This document shows positions 35,273-44,713 of a stretch of DNA of 54,002 bases, piece after piece (position 1 is the first letter of the stretch; each line of letters opens with the position of its first letter). Source of the stretch: Candidatus Megaera endosymbiont of Nemacystus decipiens (lineage in GTDB: Bacteria; Pseudomonadota; Alphaproteobacteria; Rickettsiales; Rickettsiaceae); the NCBI GenBank assembly GCA_030036605.1, contig DAOTRE010000003.1, positions 53,042-107,043 on the forward strand, in the 5' to 3' direction. Both the position numbers and the translations under genes were made by a program. The notes below the pieces were generated by a model. It saw only the letters and a program-made list of their open reading frames with translations. It ran no database searches and was not told the origin of the DNA.

Positions 35273-37900
35273 ATGAATAAAAACTCTAAATATATTAAAA
35301 AAATAAAAATAGATGATAGAGAATATAGTATATTTGATATCTATAAAGCAGGGGTAGAGCATAATTTTGATGTTAATAAATTGCCTTACTGTTTGAAAAT
35401 ATTGCTTGAGAATACAATACGCAATCATGAAGATGAAAAATTAGTAGAGCATTTTAAGTCTTGGATCAGCTTTAGAAAATCTAAGGAAGAAATAGGGTAC
35501 ATGCCTGCTAGGGTTTTAATGCAAGACTTTACCGGTGTTCCGGCTATAGTTGATCTTGCTTCTATGCGAGATGCAATGCTTGCACTAGGAAAAGACCCAA
35601 TAAAAATCAATCCAGCTATTCCTGTGGATTTGGTAATAGATCACTCGGTGCAAGTTGATTCTTTCGGAAATGACGGATCTTTTGAGGTTAATGTTGATAA
35701 AGAATTTGAGCGTAATCAAGAAAGATATACTTTTCTTAAATGGGGGCAAGAAAGCTTTAGAAATTTTCGAGTTGTGCCTCCTGGAACTGGAATATGCCAT
35801 CAAGTTAATTTAGAAAAATTAGCTCATGTTGTATTCACAAAAAACGTTGATGGCAAAAATTTTGCATATCCAGATACGCTTGTTGGAACTGATAGTCATA
35901 CTACAATGATTAATGCACTATCTATTCTTGGATGGGGAGTAGGTGGTATAGAAGCAGAAGCTGCGATGTTAGGTCAGCCGCTGCCTATGATTTTACCTGA
36001 AGTGATTGGATTTAAGCTTACTGGCAGCATGGGTGAAAATATTACAGCGACAGATCTTGTGTTAACTGTAACCCAGTTGCTTCGTAAGAAAAAGGTGGTA
36101 GGGAAATTCGTAGAATTTTTTGGACCTGGGCTTGCTTCTTTGTCCCTTTCTGATCGTGCTACTATCTCTAATATGGCCCCAGAGTATGGTGCTACTTGTG
36201 GGTTTTTTCCGATCGACGACGAAACATTAAAATACTTGAAACTTACGGCTAGAGAAGATTCGCAGATTAAACTCATAGAACATTATGCACAAGATCAAGG
36301 CATATGGTATAATTCAGAGCAGGAAGCATTGTATACTGATGTTGTAGAGTTGGATATGAGCACTTTGGAGCCTTCTCTTGCAGGTCCTAAGAGGCCGCAG
36401 GATAGAGTAAAAATCCCTGATTTAAAAGAAAACTATGAAAAGGGCTTTCCTGGTTACGAACTAGGTGAAAGGAATGATACAAAATTATCTAACGGTAGTG
36501 TTGTAATTGCAGCCATTACCAGCTGTACTAACACATCTAATCCTGTTGTTATGATTGCTGCAGGTTTGATGGCTAAAAAAGCAAATGAAATTGGTATTAA
36601 GCCCAAAAGATGGGTAAAAACTTCACTAGCTCCTGGCTCAAAGGTAGTTACTGAATATCTAAATAAAGCTGGTCTAACCAAGCATTTAGATGATTTAGGT
36701 TTTAACTTAGTTGGTTATGGTTGTACAACATGTATAGGTAATTCTGGGCCTTTGGATGATAATGTTGAGAAGACAATAAAAGAACAAAATCTGCTTGTTT
36801 CTTCAGTTTTGTCTGGAAATCGCAACTTTGAGGGTAGGATTCATCCTCATGTAAAAGCAAATTATCTTGCTTCTCCACCATTGGTTGTTGCCTATGGGTT
36901 AGCTGGCACTATCAATATAGATTTATCGAAAGATCCTTTGTCACACGACAAAAATAACAAACCAATATATTTGAAGGATATATGGCCAAGTAAGGAAGAA
37001 ATATTGGAATATGTGTCTAGCTCTATTACATCGGATATGTTCAAACAAAAATATCAAGATCTGTTTGTTGGTGAGCCGCACTGGAGGGATATTAAGGTAA
37101 CCAAGGAAAATAGTTATAATTGGGTTAACTCGACATATATTAAGAATCCGCCATACTTTGATAATATTAAGCAGCCACGAAAAGAACTGTCCGATATAAA
37201 AAACGCAAGAATTCTTGCTATGTTTGGGGATTCCATCACTACAGATCATATATCTCCGGCTGGGGTTATCAGCCTAGGAAGTCCTGCGGCAAATTATTTA
37301 ATTGGTGAAGGTGTAGAGCCTAAGGATTTTAACTCATATGGAGCAAGAAGAGGAAATCATGAAGTAATGATGCGTGGCACATTTGCAAATGTTAGGATAA
37401 AAAATCTCTTATGTCCAGGGGTAGAAGGTGGAGTAACGATCAATTCTTTGAATAATGAACAAATGAGTATATATGATGCAGCAATGGATTATAAGTCTAA
37501 TAATATAGACTTGGTAATTTTTGCAGGCAAGGAGTATGGAACAGGTTCTTCAAGAGATTGGGCAGCAAAAGGTACAAGTTTATTAGGAATTAAAGTTGTT
37601 ATTGCTGAAAGTTTTGAGAGAATACACAGATCTAACTTGGTAGGAATGGGTGTATTGCCTATAGTTTTAGCTAACAATGTAACATATTCTGATTTGGAGT
37701 TAAGTGGTAAGGAAAAAATTGATATAATTGGCATTACTGAGCAAATTAAGCCATACCAGCCATTGCAAGTTATTATAAAAAATGGATATGATGATAACAA
37801 AATATTTGATGCAGTATTGCAGATTTATACTGACATAGAAATAGATTATATCAAAAATAATGGTATACTTGAAAACGTAATTAGAAATTTTAAGGAGTAG
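35273..37900 (+). CDS. acnA: aconitate hydratase A
   Basis: This encodes 875 residues, full length for the AcnA/IRP type. Cluster cysteines lie in AITSCTNTSNP and GYGCTTCIGNSG. Other landmarks are LVGTDSHTTMINALSILGWG and the swivel-domain GKEYGTGSSRDWAAKG. It isomerises citrate to isocitrate in the TCA cycle; apo forms of this family can bind RNA. It is followed by a small membrane protein 8 bases on. Confidence 0.97.
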   Translation: MNKNSKYIKKIKIDDREYSIFDIYKAGVEHNFDVNKLPYCLKILLENTIRNHEDEKLVEHFKSWISFRKSKEEIGYMPARVLMQDFTGVPAIVDLASMRDAMLALGKDPIKINPAIPVDLVIDHSVQVDSFGNDGSFEVNVDKEFERNQERYTFLKWGQESFRNFRVVPPGTGICHQVNLEKLAHVVFTKNVDGKNFAYPDTLVGTDSHTTMINALSILGWGVGGIEAEAAMLGQPLPMILPEVIGFKLTGSMGENITATDLVLTVTQLLRKKKVVGKFVEFFGPGLASLSLSDRATISNMAPEYGATCGFFPIDDETLKYLKLTAREDSQIKLIEHYAQDQGIWYNSEQEALYTDVVELDMSTLEPSLAGPKRPQDRVKIPDLKENYEKGFPGYELGERNDTKLSNGSVVIAAITSCTNTSNPVVMIAAGLMAKKANEIGIKPKRWVKTSLAPGSKVVTEYLNKAGLTKHLDDLGFNLVGYGCTTCIGNSGPLDDNVEKTIKEQNLLVSSVLSGNRNFEGRIHPHVKANYLASPPLVVAYGLAGTINIDLSKDPLSHDKNNKPIYLKDIWPSKEEILEYVSSSITSDMFKQKYQDLFVGEPHWRDIKVTKENSYNWVNSTYIKNPPYFDNIKQPRKELSDIKNARILAMFGDSITTDHISPAGVISLGSPAANYLIGEGVEPKDFNSYGARRGNHEVMMRGTFANVRIKNLLCPGVEGGVTINSLNNEQMSIYDAAMDYKSNNIDLVIFAGKEYGTGSSRDWAAKGTSLLGIKVVIAESFERIHRSNLVGMGVLPIVLANNVTYSDLELSGKEKIDIIGITEQIKPYQPLQVIIKNGYDDNKIFDAVLQIYTDIEIDYIKNNGILENVIRNFKE

Positions 37901-37908
37901 TTGAAACC

Positions 37909-38286
37909 GTGAATAGTGAAATAAAAGAATATCTAGAACCTGGAAAGAAAAATATAATATTAGTTTATGTGCTATACCTATTGGGTAGTATTATAACAGT
38001 TTTGCCGATTATTGGTGTTGCTTTTGCATTTGTGCATATGGGGCATAAAAATAAAATATGGCAAAGCCATTATCAGTTTGCTTTTAGAACTTTTACATTG
38101 GGCGTGGCGGCTATTATTGTCTCAATAATTATATCTTTTATTTTCATGAGTATTAGTATTTTTTTCATGGGATTTATGTTTTATATAGCAATTTTTATAT
38201 GGTTTGTTCTTAGAAGCATAATAGCCATTAATTACGTTATTAATGATGTAGAGCACCCAAATCCTAATACTTTTGGAATAAAATAA
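37909..38286 (+). CDS. small membrane protein (DUF4870-like)
   Basis: This encodes 125 residues from GTG. AGGAG, 12 bases upstream, overlaps the acnA stop, so it is coupled to acnA. There are three membrane helices (about 17-42, 62-85, 86-106). The segment FAFVHMGHKNKIWQSHYQFAF resembles the helix-linker of DUF4870-type proteins. Function is unknown. Confidence 0.7.
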   Translation: MNSEIKEYLEPGKKNIILVYVLYLLGSIITVLPIIGVAFAFVHMGHKNKIWQSHYQFAFRTFTLGVAAIIVSIIISFIFMSISIFFMGFMFYIAIFIWFVLRSIIAINYVINDVEHPNPNTFGIK

Positions 38287-38315
38287 TTTTCTAAAGAGGG
38301 GTGAAGGTTCTTAGT

Positions 38316-38741
38316 TTAAGATATTTCCATTACATCACTTTCTTCATTGTCTTCTAACTCTAGTGCTTCAATTTCGTCTATGCTTTGTGCTGGGGGTAGT
38401 AGAATTGTTTCAAAATATCTATGTTGTTCCGTTTGTATTTCTGCATGTGCCCCCTCTATCGCTGCTTCAGTTTCAATATTACCTATATATGAGGTCAATT
38501 CCCTGTTTAGATAATTTGGACTAGGGATCCTTGTATTGAAGACATGATGAGATATAGGCAAACTAAAACAGTAAGCAGTATTGGGTATGAAGTGCATGGG
38601 TAGCATCAGCGGAGGCATTCCTGGCGTAGAGTTTTCTATCACAGATATATGATTATCATATATCTGTGATGTCATAACAGGTTGAGTTAAATTGGACAGA
38701 TCACAAGATTCGTCTTGGATATTATTTCTATCTATTGTCAT
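38316..38741 (-). CDS. hypothetical protein with an acidic tail
   Basis: I start at ATG 38741; a TTG three codons upstream is less likely. It has 141 residues with no signal peptide. The middle is rich in proline and histidine (GMPPLMLPMHFIP, LPISHHVFNTRIPSP). The C-terminus ends IDEIEALELEDNEESDVMEIS, strongly acidic. The family is not recognised. A perfect 33-bp palindrome lies inside the frame. Its opening MTID after AAAATT is like that of the STAND gene at 47585, perhaps by chance. Confidence 0.5.
   Translation of the reverse strand: MTIDRNNIQDESCDLSNLTQPVMTSQIYDNHISVIENSTPGMPPLMLPMHFIPNTAYCFSLPISHHVFNTRIPSPNYLNRELTSYIGNIETEAAIEGAHAEIQTEQHRYFETILLPPAQSIDEIEALELEDNEESDVMEIS
38638..38670. 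repeat. perfect 33-bp palindrome inside a coding region
   Basis: ATCACAGATATATGAT, one central T, then ATCATATATCTGTGAT: 16-bp arms with no mismatch (38638-38653 and 38655-38670). It encodes TSQIYDNHISV within the hypothetical protein. Confidence 0.9.
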
Positions 38742-38839
38742 AATTTTCAAAAACTTACTGATCTATACTTCAATGTTATTTTAATCTAGGCTGGGCGTGT
38801 AATAAAAGTTAACATTTTTTATAGCTTATTTCTAATACC

Positions 38840-40078
38840 TTAGCTTTTTAAGATTTTTTTGCAACAGTTTATATTTAATAACAAACATAACATAGAAAAC
38901 AAAAAATAGTAAAATACTGAGTTAATTGTGAGTTTGTAGTTCCATAATAGCATGCATATTAATGGCGTGGTAGAAGAGAATAGCATGCTGCCAATCGCAT
39001 GAGAGAGGCTGCACATACGAATACGTATCACTGCAGGAAAGAGTGATTGTGTTATGATAATAGATGGAATTTGGTAAAAGGGAATGATTGAAATTATTAG
39101 CACTTGAATCCACAGCATATGATATAAATTGGTAAGCAATAATAATATAGTTAGAACTATGTTGATTAACAAAGCGTATGTTGTTAGTTTTTTGTTGTCA
39201 CTTTTTTCTGTTATATATCCAGCAATCGGTGACATTAATGCGTAAGTGCTAATTAGTATTATATTATTTAGGCTCGCCGTTTCCAGTGTGATAATTTTTG
39301 CGATATATGCAAGGAAAGAATTTAAAAATATAATAAGAAAATGATACCCAGATCCAAGAAATCCATTAATTATAGTTGCTAGTAAAAACTTATATTTATT
39401 TTCAAATAGTAATGTGATTAGTGGTTTTTTAAGTTCTGTTTCATTTTGTGATTTTGAGACTAAAAATTCATCGCTTTCCCTCATGTTGCCTCTAATTAAA
39501 AAAGCACCTAAAGACAGCACTCCTCCTAGGAAAAAATTCCCTCTCCAGAGCCATTGATGGTCGCTGTAGTTTAGTGCTAGGTAGTACAAAGCGGAAGCAA
39601 AAATAACACCAACTTGTGATGCAGAAGTAACTAAAGAAATTATTATGTGCTTATGTTTTCTTCCTATTATTTCAGATGTAAAAATTTTGATAGTGTCTAT
39701 TTCTCCTGCCAAACTACTGAGAAACAATATACGCGAGGCAGTTAATATTATAATTGACCATTGTCCTAAGTAGGAAAATGATGGGAGAAAAGCTATTATT
39801 ATAGTTGAAATTGCGCCTATCAAGACTGTAATTTTTATACTATGAATTCTACTTATTTTATCACTGATAGAGCCAAAAATAACAGCTCCAAAAGTTCTGC
39901 TAAGGGCTGATACACTAAATACTATAAAAAAGCCTAACATTTGGTGTGAATTATCTCCAGGAAAAAATTCTTCGGCTAAAATAGTTGCAGAAAGCCCGAA
40001 CAACGCATAGTTGTAGTAACGAATGATTGTTGTGATTAGAGCGACAGCTAATGCTTTGTATTTTTCTGTTGGACTCAT
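38840..40078 (-). CDS. MFS transporter, ProP-like
   Basis: This encodes 412 residues with twelve hydrophobic segments. The N-terminal LITTIIRYYNYALFGLSATIL matches the opening of metabolite:H+ symporters (ProP group), and the helix 2-3 loop FGSISDKISR is the MFS signature in altered form. ProP-type carriers in Rickettsiales are numerous and import osmolytes or host metabolites; the substrate is unknown. It is divergent from ruvA. Confidence 0.85.
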   Translation of the reverse strand: MSPTEKYKALAVALITTIIRYYNYALFGLSATILAEEFFPGDNSHQMLGFFIVFSVSALSRTFGAVIFGSISDKISRIHSIKITVLIGAISTIIIAFLPSFSYLGQWSIIILTASRILFLSSLAGEIDTIKIFTSEIIGRKHKHIIISLVTSASQVGVIFASALYYLALNYSDHQWLWRGNFFLGGVLSLGAFLIRGNMRESDEFLVSKSQNETELKKPLITLLFENKYKFLLATIINGFLGSGYHFLIIFLNSFLAYIAKIITLETASLNNIILISTYALMSPIAGYITEKSDNKKLTTYALLINIVLTILLLLTNLYHMLWIQVLIISIIPFYQIPSIIITQSLFPAVIRIRMCSLSHAIGSMLFSSTTPLICMLLWNYKLTINSVFYYFLFSMLCLLLNINCCKKILKS

Positions 40079-40143
40079 TTACAAGTTGTGTAATTTATAA
40101 TTTGTTTTATTATACTAATGTAGGAAATATAATCTATTTTAAA

Positions 40144-40746
40144 ATGATTGGTAAATTAAAAGGAACAGTTGACTCGGTATATGATGATTATTTTGTAATT
40201 GATGTTTCAGGTGTTGGTTATTTGGTATTTGCTTCTGGTAAGACGCTTTCTCTAATTGAGGTAGGGCAATTTTTAGAAGTCATGATTGAGACTCATGTGA
40301 GAGAAGATCACATTCGCTTATATGGCTTTTTAACTTTAGAAGAAAAATCTACTTTTAACGTCCTTCAGTCTGTCAAAGGTGTTGGCACTAGAATGGCACT
40401 TGCTATATTATCACAAATGAGCACAGAAGAAATACAAAACGCTTTAAGCATTGAAGATAAAGCTGCGTTCAACAATGTTTCAGGTGTAGGGAAAAAGCTT
40501 GCAGAGAGAATAATTACTGAGCTGAAGGATAAATTCGTTTCAACTAGAGGGGCCGGTGCAGTTGCAGTTGCATCAATGAATATTACTTCTAGTACTAATA
40601 AAAATGACATATCTGGAGATGCCGTTTTGGCTTTGACAGGGCTTGGGATTAATAGGTCTGAAGCTTTTGCTAGAGTTAGTTCAATTTTATCACAAAATCC
40701 TGAAATATCTATTAATGATCTTATCAGGGTTGCGCTAAAAAATTAA
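40144..40746 (+). CDS. ruvA: Holliday junction DNA helicase subunit RuvA
   Basis: This encodes 200 residues starting [10 protein letters not shown] at 40144; the frame is open to 40051 but RuvA always begins with this motif. Domain I is an OB fold (to ~64). The two helix-hairpin-helix motifs are [13 protein letters not shown] and [14 protein letters not shown]. Domain III (about 145-200) contacts RuvB. It is 5 bases from ruvB. Confidence 0.96.
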   Translation: MIGKLKGTVDSVYDDYFVIDVSGVGYLVFASGKTLSLIEVGQFLEVMIETHVREDHIRLYGFLTLEEKSTFNVLQSVKGVGTRMALAILSQMSTEEIQNALSIEDKAAFNNVSGVGKKLAERIITELKDKFVSTRGAGAVAVASMNITSSTNKNDISGDAVLALTGLGINRSEAFARVSSILSQNPEISINDLIRVALKN

Positions 40747-40751
40747 AATAT

Positions 40752-41768
40752 ATGAAAGAAAAAACAGAGATATTGTCGTCACAAGAAGTAGAACAAGATG
40801 TTGATTTTTCTCTTCGTCCTAATTTGCTTAGCGAGTTTGTTGGACAGGAACATATCAAATCTAATTTAAGTATTTTTATTAAGGCTGCTCAGAATCGGAA
40901 AGAATCTCTAGATCATACTTTATTTTATGGTCCTCCAGGTCTTGGTAAAACCTCATTAGCTAATATTATTTCAAAAGAAATGGGGGTGAATTTTCGTGCC
41001 ACTTCAGGGCCCACATTATCAAAAGCGGCGGATTTAGCTGCAATTTTAACTAATCTACAAAAAAATGATGTATTATTTATCGATGAAATCCATCGTTTAA
41101 ATACTAATATAGAAGAAATCCTTTACCCAGCTATGGAAGACTTTTTCTTAGATATTATAATTGGTGAAGGGCCTAGCGCAAGGTCTGTTCGTATTGATCT
41201 CCCAAAATTTACTCTCATAGGCGCGACAACTCGTCTTGGTTTAATTAGTAATCCTCTTAGGGATCGTTTTGGCATTCCCTTAAGGCTAAAATTTTATACT
41301 GTTGATGAGTTAATCATGGTAATAAACCGCGGGGCTAGCTTAATCAATGTAGCAATTACTCAAGATGGGGCCAATGAGATTGCACGTCGTTCTCGTGGCA
41401 CGCCTCGAATTGCTTTAAGGTTACTTAAAAGGGTAAGAGATTTTGCATCAGTTGAAAATAAAGATACTATTGATGCAAAAATATCAGATAAGGCTCTATG
41501 TTGCTTAGAAGTAGATCAAATGGGTTTGGATAGCAATGATCATCGCTATTTAAAGTTTATTGCAAATAATTATGACGGTGGTCCAGTTGGGGTTGAAACA
41601 ATTGCGGCAGCTTTGTCTGAACAAAAAGACGCGATAGAAGATGCGATTGAGCCTTTTTTAATACAAGTTGGTTTATTGCAAAGGACTCCACGAGGTAGAA
41701 TGCTTACGCGTAGTGCGCTGGAACATTTGGGTATCAATTCTTCTTCTAATGCAGAATTTAGTTTATAA
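40752..41768 (+). CDS. ruvB: Holliday junction branch-migration ATPase RuvB
   Basis: This encodes 338 residues. Walker A is [12 protein letters not shown] (about 59-70), Walker [10 protein letters not shown] and sensor [11 protein letters not shown]. The winged helix at the C-terminus contains RTPRGRMLT. It drives branch migration with RuvA. It is the second gene of ruvAB; no ruvC is adjacent. Confidence 0.97.
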   Translation: MKEKTEILSSQEVEQDVDFSLRPNLLSEFVGQEHIKSNLSIFIKAAQNRKESLDHTLFYGPPGLGKTSLANIISKEMGVNFRATSGPTLSKAADLAAILTNLQKNDVLFIDEIHRLNTNIEEILYPAMEDFFLDIIIGEGPSARSVRIDLPKFTLIGATTRLGLISNPLRDRFGIPLRLKFYTVDELIMVINRGASLINVAITQDGANEIARRSRGTPRIALRLLKRVRDFASVENKDTIDAKISDKALCCLEVDQMGLDSNDHRYLKFIANNYDGGPVGVETIAAALSEQKDAIEDAIEPFLIQVGLLQRTPRGRMLTRSALEHLGINSSSNAEFSL

Positions 41769-41792
41769 TTTTTTGTTTTTTTTAACAAAAAA
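41769..41792 (+). terminator. A/T hairpin after ruvB
   Basis: TTTTTTGTT and AACAAAAAA pair over 9 bp with a loop of Ts, directly after the ruvB stop. It could end transcription in either direction, but the low GC makes the stem weak. Confidence 0.4.
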
Positions 41793-41910
41793 TACTTTTC
41801 TTAATTCTTTTTTAATTGTTTTTGATGATACTGTATTGGGGCTTTAAGCAGTGCCATAGCTAGACACAAAATTTGTGCTAGCGATTATTAATTAATTAAA
41901 AGAGTATATT

Positions 41911-42789
41911 ATGAAGGATAAAGAATTAAATAAATCACGATTAACTGATTTGCAACGTGAAATTGGTGTTAAGGAAGTTGCAGAAAAATATGATATAATT
42001 GCAAAAGATAAATCACAGCTAAAAAAATCTGTGAAGGGAATATTCAATGAACCAAAAGATGTTTTTGGAGAAGGTATGTTGTCTTCTGCAATTAACGGAC
42101 TAAATATCTTTGCATCAAAAATGATTCGTAAAACACTGGAATATTGTGTCAAAGAAAAAATCATCGAGTCAAAATTAGCGGACGTTGGTGAGTTTGTTTA
42201 CGAGTCTATCACTGGGCTTGATGTGGAAGTTAATAACATTGAGGATTTAAGAAAAATTATCCTAAATCAGACAGAGCATAATTTGGATAGGGGTATTATA
42301 GATGTTGTAGAAGGCTTAAAGCCTAGGCATTTAGATATTTTAATATCAAATGTTGCTTCTTTGTTAAATATTGGCGGTGGTAATTTGGGCTCAATTGCTG
42401 ATGTGTTAGGAGGCGTTCCTTATATGTTAGTAAAATTCGGACTTCCAATAGCAACTCAACTGCTAGGAAAATTGCTAGATTCTGTTGTAGATGATGTTCT
42501 TCTAGCAGTAGGTTTTACGGATGAAGAAAAAGTAGCTAGCAACAAGAGAGACCTGGAAGCTTTGTCAAAAGATGCGGCTGTTATAGAAGACGTTGTGTCT
42601 GAGATACCTAATGCAAGTGTTGAAATTGTTACTGATACTGTTGAAACCACAAAAGACGAGTTACCTGCTATGGATATCAGACGTATAGAAAAAACGGTAT
42701 TTACAACTACAGTGGAAGTAACTGAAAATCCTTCCGAGTTACCTCAAGATACACCAGCTGATCTTGAGGCGCCAAGTTCTATAATATAA
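41911..42789 (+). CDS. orphan hypothetical protein, 292 residues
   Basis: AAAAGAG precedes the ATG. Residues 1-110 are helical and lysine-rich. Residues ~145-200 form an amphipathic, glycine-containing stretch (LLNIGGGNLGSIADVLGGVP) that might associate with membranes. The last 80 residues are acidic, with many V, T, P and E. No signal peptide is visible. I recognise no family. It is a monocistronic gene followed by a strong hairpin. Confidence 0.6.
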   Translation: MKDKELNKSRLTDLQREIGVKEVAEKYDIIAKDKSQLKKSVKGIFNEPKDVFGEGMLSSAINGLNIFASKMIRKTLEYCVKEKIIESKLADVGEFVYESITGLDVEVNNIEDLRKIILNQTEHNLDRGIIDVVEGLKPRHLDILISNVASLLNIGGGNLGSIADVLGGVPYMLVKFGLPIATQLLGKLLDSVVDDVLLAVGFTDEEKVASNKRDLEALSKDAAVIEDVVSEIPNASVEIVTDTVETTKDELPAMDIRRIEKTVFTTTVEVTENPSELPQDTPADLEAPSSII

Positions 42790-42802
42790 AAATATTTTCC
42801 CT

Positions 42803-42834
42803 TCTCCTGTGAATAAGCCATTATTTACAGGAGA
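42803..42834. terminator. 14-bp stem hairpin
   Basis: TCTCCTGTGAATAA-GCCA-TTATTTACAGGAGA forms a 14-bp stem (one G-U) closed by a 4-base loop, just after the orphan gene. A clear U-run is missing, so it may be a weak terminator or an mRNA-end stabiliser. Confidence 0.55.
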
Positions 42835-43046
42835 TTGTAAGTTCTTAGTATCAATAAAACCTAAAATAGACCACAGAAGTAGCCCTTTTGATTGGTGATG
42901 ACACTAAAGATAAAGGTGATCTAGTTTAATAAACAAGTATAAAAAGCATATCTATTAAAGAATAAGAGCAAGAGATGGAGCTTTTATATTGAGTGCTTCT
43001 GTGCCACTTGTTTTCATAGATATAGTATAAAGTTAGTCCATTCATG

Positions 43047-43141
43047 CCAAGCACTAGTAGTCATACCGAGTACTAATAGTCATACCTAGCACCAACAGTC
43101 ATACATAGCACCAATAGTCATACCTAGCACCAATAGTCATA
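43047..43141. repeat. five tandem 19-bp repeats
   Basis: Units CCAAGCACTAGTAGTCATA, CCGAGTACTAATAGTCATA, CCTAGCACCAACAGTCATA, CATAGCACCAATAGTCATA and CCTAGCACCAATAGTCATA run head to tail without spacers. The unit is not a multiple of three, so it is not coding. It sits in the 42790-43296 gap, where I see no gene. Confidence 0.9.
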
Positions 43142-43245
43142 ACGAACTTGTTTAGGTATCTAGGTGTAGAGTCCTGGAGGCTTTGTTTTATAAAATTATA
43201 AAATTGACCTTGCGATTAATAAATCTTTGATCTATATTTGCTCTA

Positions 43246-43290
43246 GGTTCAGTTGACATAAGACATAATTTATCAATTTTATCTTTTAGT
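43246..43290 (+). repeat. family A repeat end abutting tRNA-Ala
   Basis: GGTTCAGTTGACATAAG begins directly after TA (43244-43245) and continues ACATAATTTATCAATTTTAT, the A2 end of the longer copies. It breaks off 6 bases before the tRNA. TTGACA (43253-43258) and ATTTTA (43276-43281), 17 bp apart, would start transcription near 43288, nine bases before the tRNA. Confidence 0.8.
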
Positions 43291-43296
43291 TTCAAT

Positions 43297-43372
43297 GGGG
43301 TCATAGCTCAGTTGGTAGAGCGTTTGAATGGCATTCAAAAGGTCCGGGGTTCGATTCCCCGTGGCTCCACCA
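43297..43372 (+). tRNA. tRNA-Ala (anticodon GGC)
   Basis: Acceptor GGGGTCA / TGGCTCC, D arm GCTCAGTTGGTAGAGC, anticodon stem TTTGA/TCAAA with loop ATGGCAT (anticodon GGC), T arm CGGGG-TTCGATT-CCCCG, discriminator A and an encoded CCA. Confidence 0.96.
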
Positions 43373-43593
43373 TTTTCCTATGGTATATAACCAAGCGCGC
43401 GGTTAGTCAGATGATACGTTTTTCTTGCAATTTTTAGATTTCCCTCGTGCGAACCATTTGCCTAAAAAAGTAATTGATAATACTTACCTTATGCTGTATA
43501 TTGCTAACTGACTTTTGAGATTTTCAAAAGAAAACGCACGCATGCCGGTTACTGCAGGGTGGTTTGTTGATCATAGTTTGTGTTAGCGCGGCT

Positions 43594-43621
43594 TTGATTT
43601 GTTGGTATGCGGAGGTATAAA
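43594..43621 (+). promoter_or_regulatory. probable rpsB promoter
   Basis: TTGATT (43594-43599), 16 bp, TATAAA (43616-43621), about 25 bases upstream of the rpsB start. The -35 differs from consensus at two positions. Confidence 0.5.
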
Positions 43622-43646
43622 ATAAACTAAATTAAAAGAGAAAATA

Positions 43647-44684
43647 ATGTCTAATTTACCCAAAGTTACAGTTACAGACCTGTTAGATGCAGGTGTGCAT
43701 TTTGGTCATAACACATCAAGATGGAATCCGAAAATGGCTCCTTACATATACGGAGCAAGAGATAATGTGCACATAATTAATTTGCAACAAACTGTGCCTT
43801 TAATGGAGATTGCGCTGAAAAAGATATACGAAACAGTTAAAAATAATGGAAAAGTTTTGTTTGTGGGGAGTAAAGTTCAAGCCACAGACTTAGTTGCGGA
43901 ATATGCAGAAAAATGTGGGCAGTTTTACATTAACAGTAGATGGCTAGGTGGCACATTAACGAACTGGAATACCATATCTAAATCGATTAAGAAGTTAGAT
44001 ACTCTAGAAAAAATATTAGAGGATGAAGAGCTTGCAGATAAATATACAAAAAAAGAAATTCTAAATTTTAATAGAAAGAAAGATAAGCTTTTGAAGTCTC
44101 TTGCAGGTATTAGAAAAATTGCTGGATTACCAGATTTGATAATTGCAATTGACACTAATCGCGAACGTTTAGCTATTGAGGAGGCTAAAAAGTTAAATAT
44201 AGATGTTGTGGCTGTTGTGGATACTAATTCTAATCCAGATAACGTGGATTACCCAGTGCCTGGTAATGATGATGCTATAAGGTCTATTAGGTTATATTGT
44301 AAATTATTTGCTGATGCTGCTCTTGCAGGAATCCAAGATGCTATGACTGATTCAGGTGCAGATGCCGGATTAGCTGAGGCAATTGTAAACCAAGATAAGT
44401 CGCTTGATAACGTTACGCAGATAAAAGGGCAAGAGAAGTTATCTAAAGCTCAGCCTCAAGGAGAAGTTGGATCTAAAAATGATAAATCTGATGATAATGT
44501 TAAACAAAAAAAGCAGCCGAAGGAAGAAGTGGCAAAACCAGTAAAAAAAGCAGCTGTAGCAAAGTCAGATTCAGTTGATAAAAAGACGGATTCTAAAGCT
44601 GTAAAAACTACAAAAAAAGTTTCTCAATCAAAAGAAGAAACAGCAGATAAAACAACTAAAGCTACGACTAAGAGCAAAAAATAA
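43647..44684 (+). CDS. rpsB: ribosomal protein uS2 with C-terminal extension
   Basis: This encodes 345 residues against ~240-295 usually. The S2 core is complete: [19 protein letters not shown] (11-29), [23 protein letters not shown] and the [12 protein letters not shown] strand. From about residue 230 an extra tail of ~110 residues is rich in K, D, S and A ([20 protein letters not shown]). Such tails are common in Rickettsiales S2, though this one seems long. It is followed by tsf after 29 bases, the standard pair. Confidence 0.96.
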   Translation: MSNLPKVTVTDLLDAGVHFGHNTSRWNPKMAPYIYGARDNVHIINLQQTVPLMEIALKKIYETVKNNGKVLFVGSKVQATDLVAEYAEKCGQFYINSRWLGGTLTNWNTISKSIKKLDTLEKILEDEELADKYTKKEILNFNRKKDKLLKSLAGIRKIAGLPDLIIAIDTNRERLAIEEAKKLNIDVVAVVDTNSNPDNVDYPVPGNDDAIRSIRLYCKLFADAALAGIQDAMTDSGADAGLAEAIVNQDKSLDNVTQIKGQEKLSKAQPQGEVGSKNDKSDDNVKQKKQPKEEVAKPVKKAAVAKSDSVDKKTDSKAVKTTKKVSQSKEETADKTTKATTKSKK

Positions 44685-44713
44685 GTAATATAAATTAAAG
44701 AGTATAAGTTATT

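Noticed and set aside
40051..40143. Longer N-terminus for RuvA
   Set aside because: RuvA proteins begin MIGxLxG; the extra 31 codons overlap the divergent transporter gene and its promoter.
43047..43141. CRISPR array
   Set aside because: The 19-bp units are directly adjacent with no spacers, and no cas genes are present.
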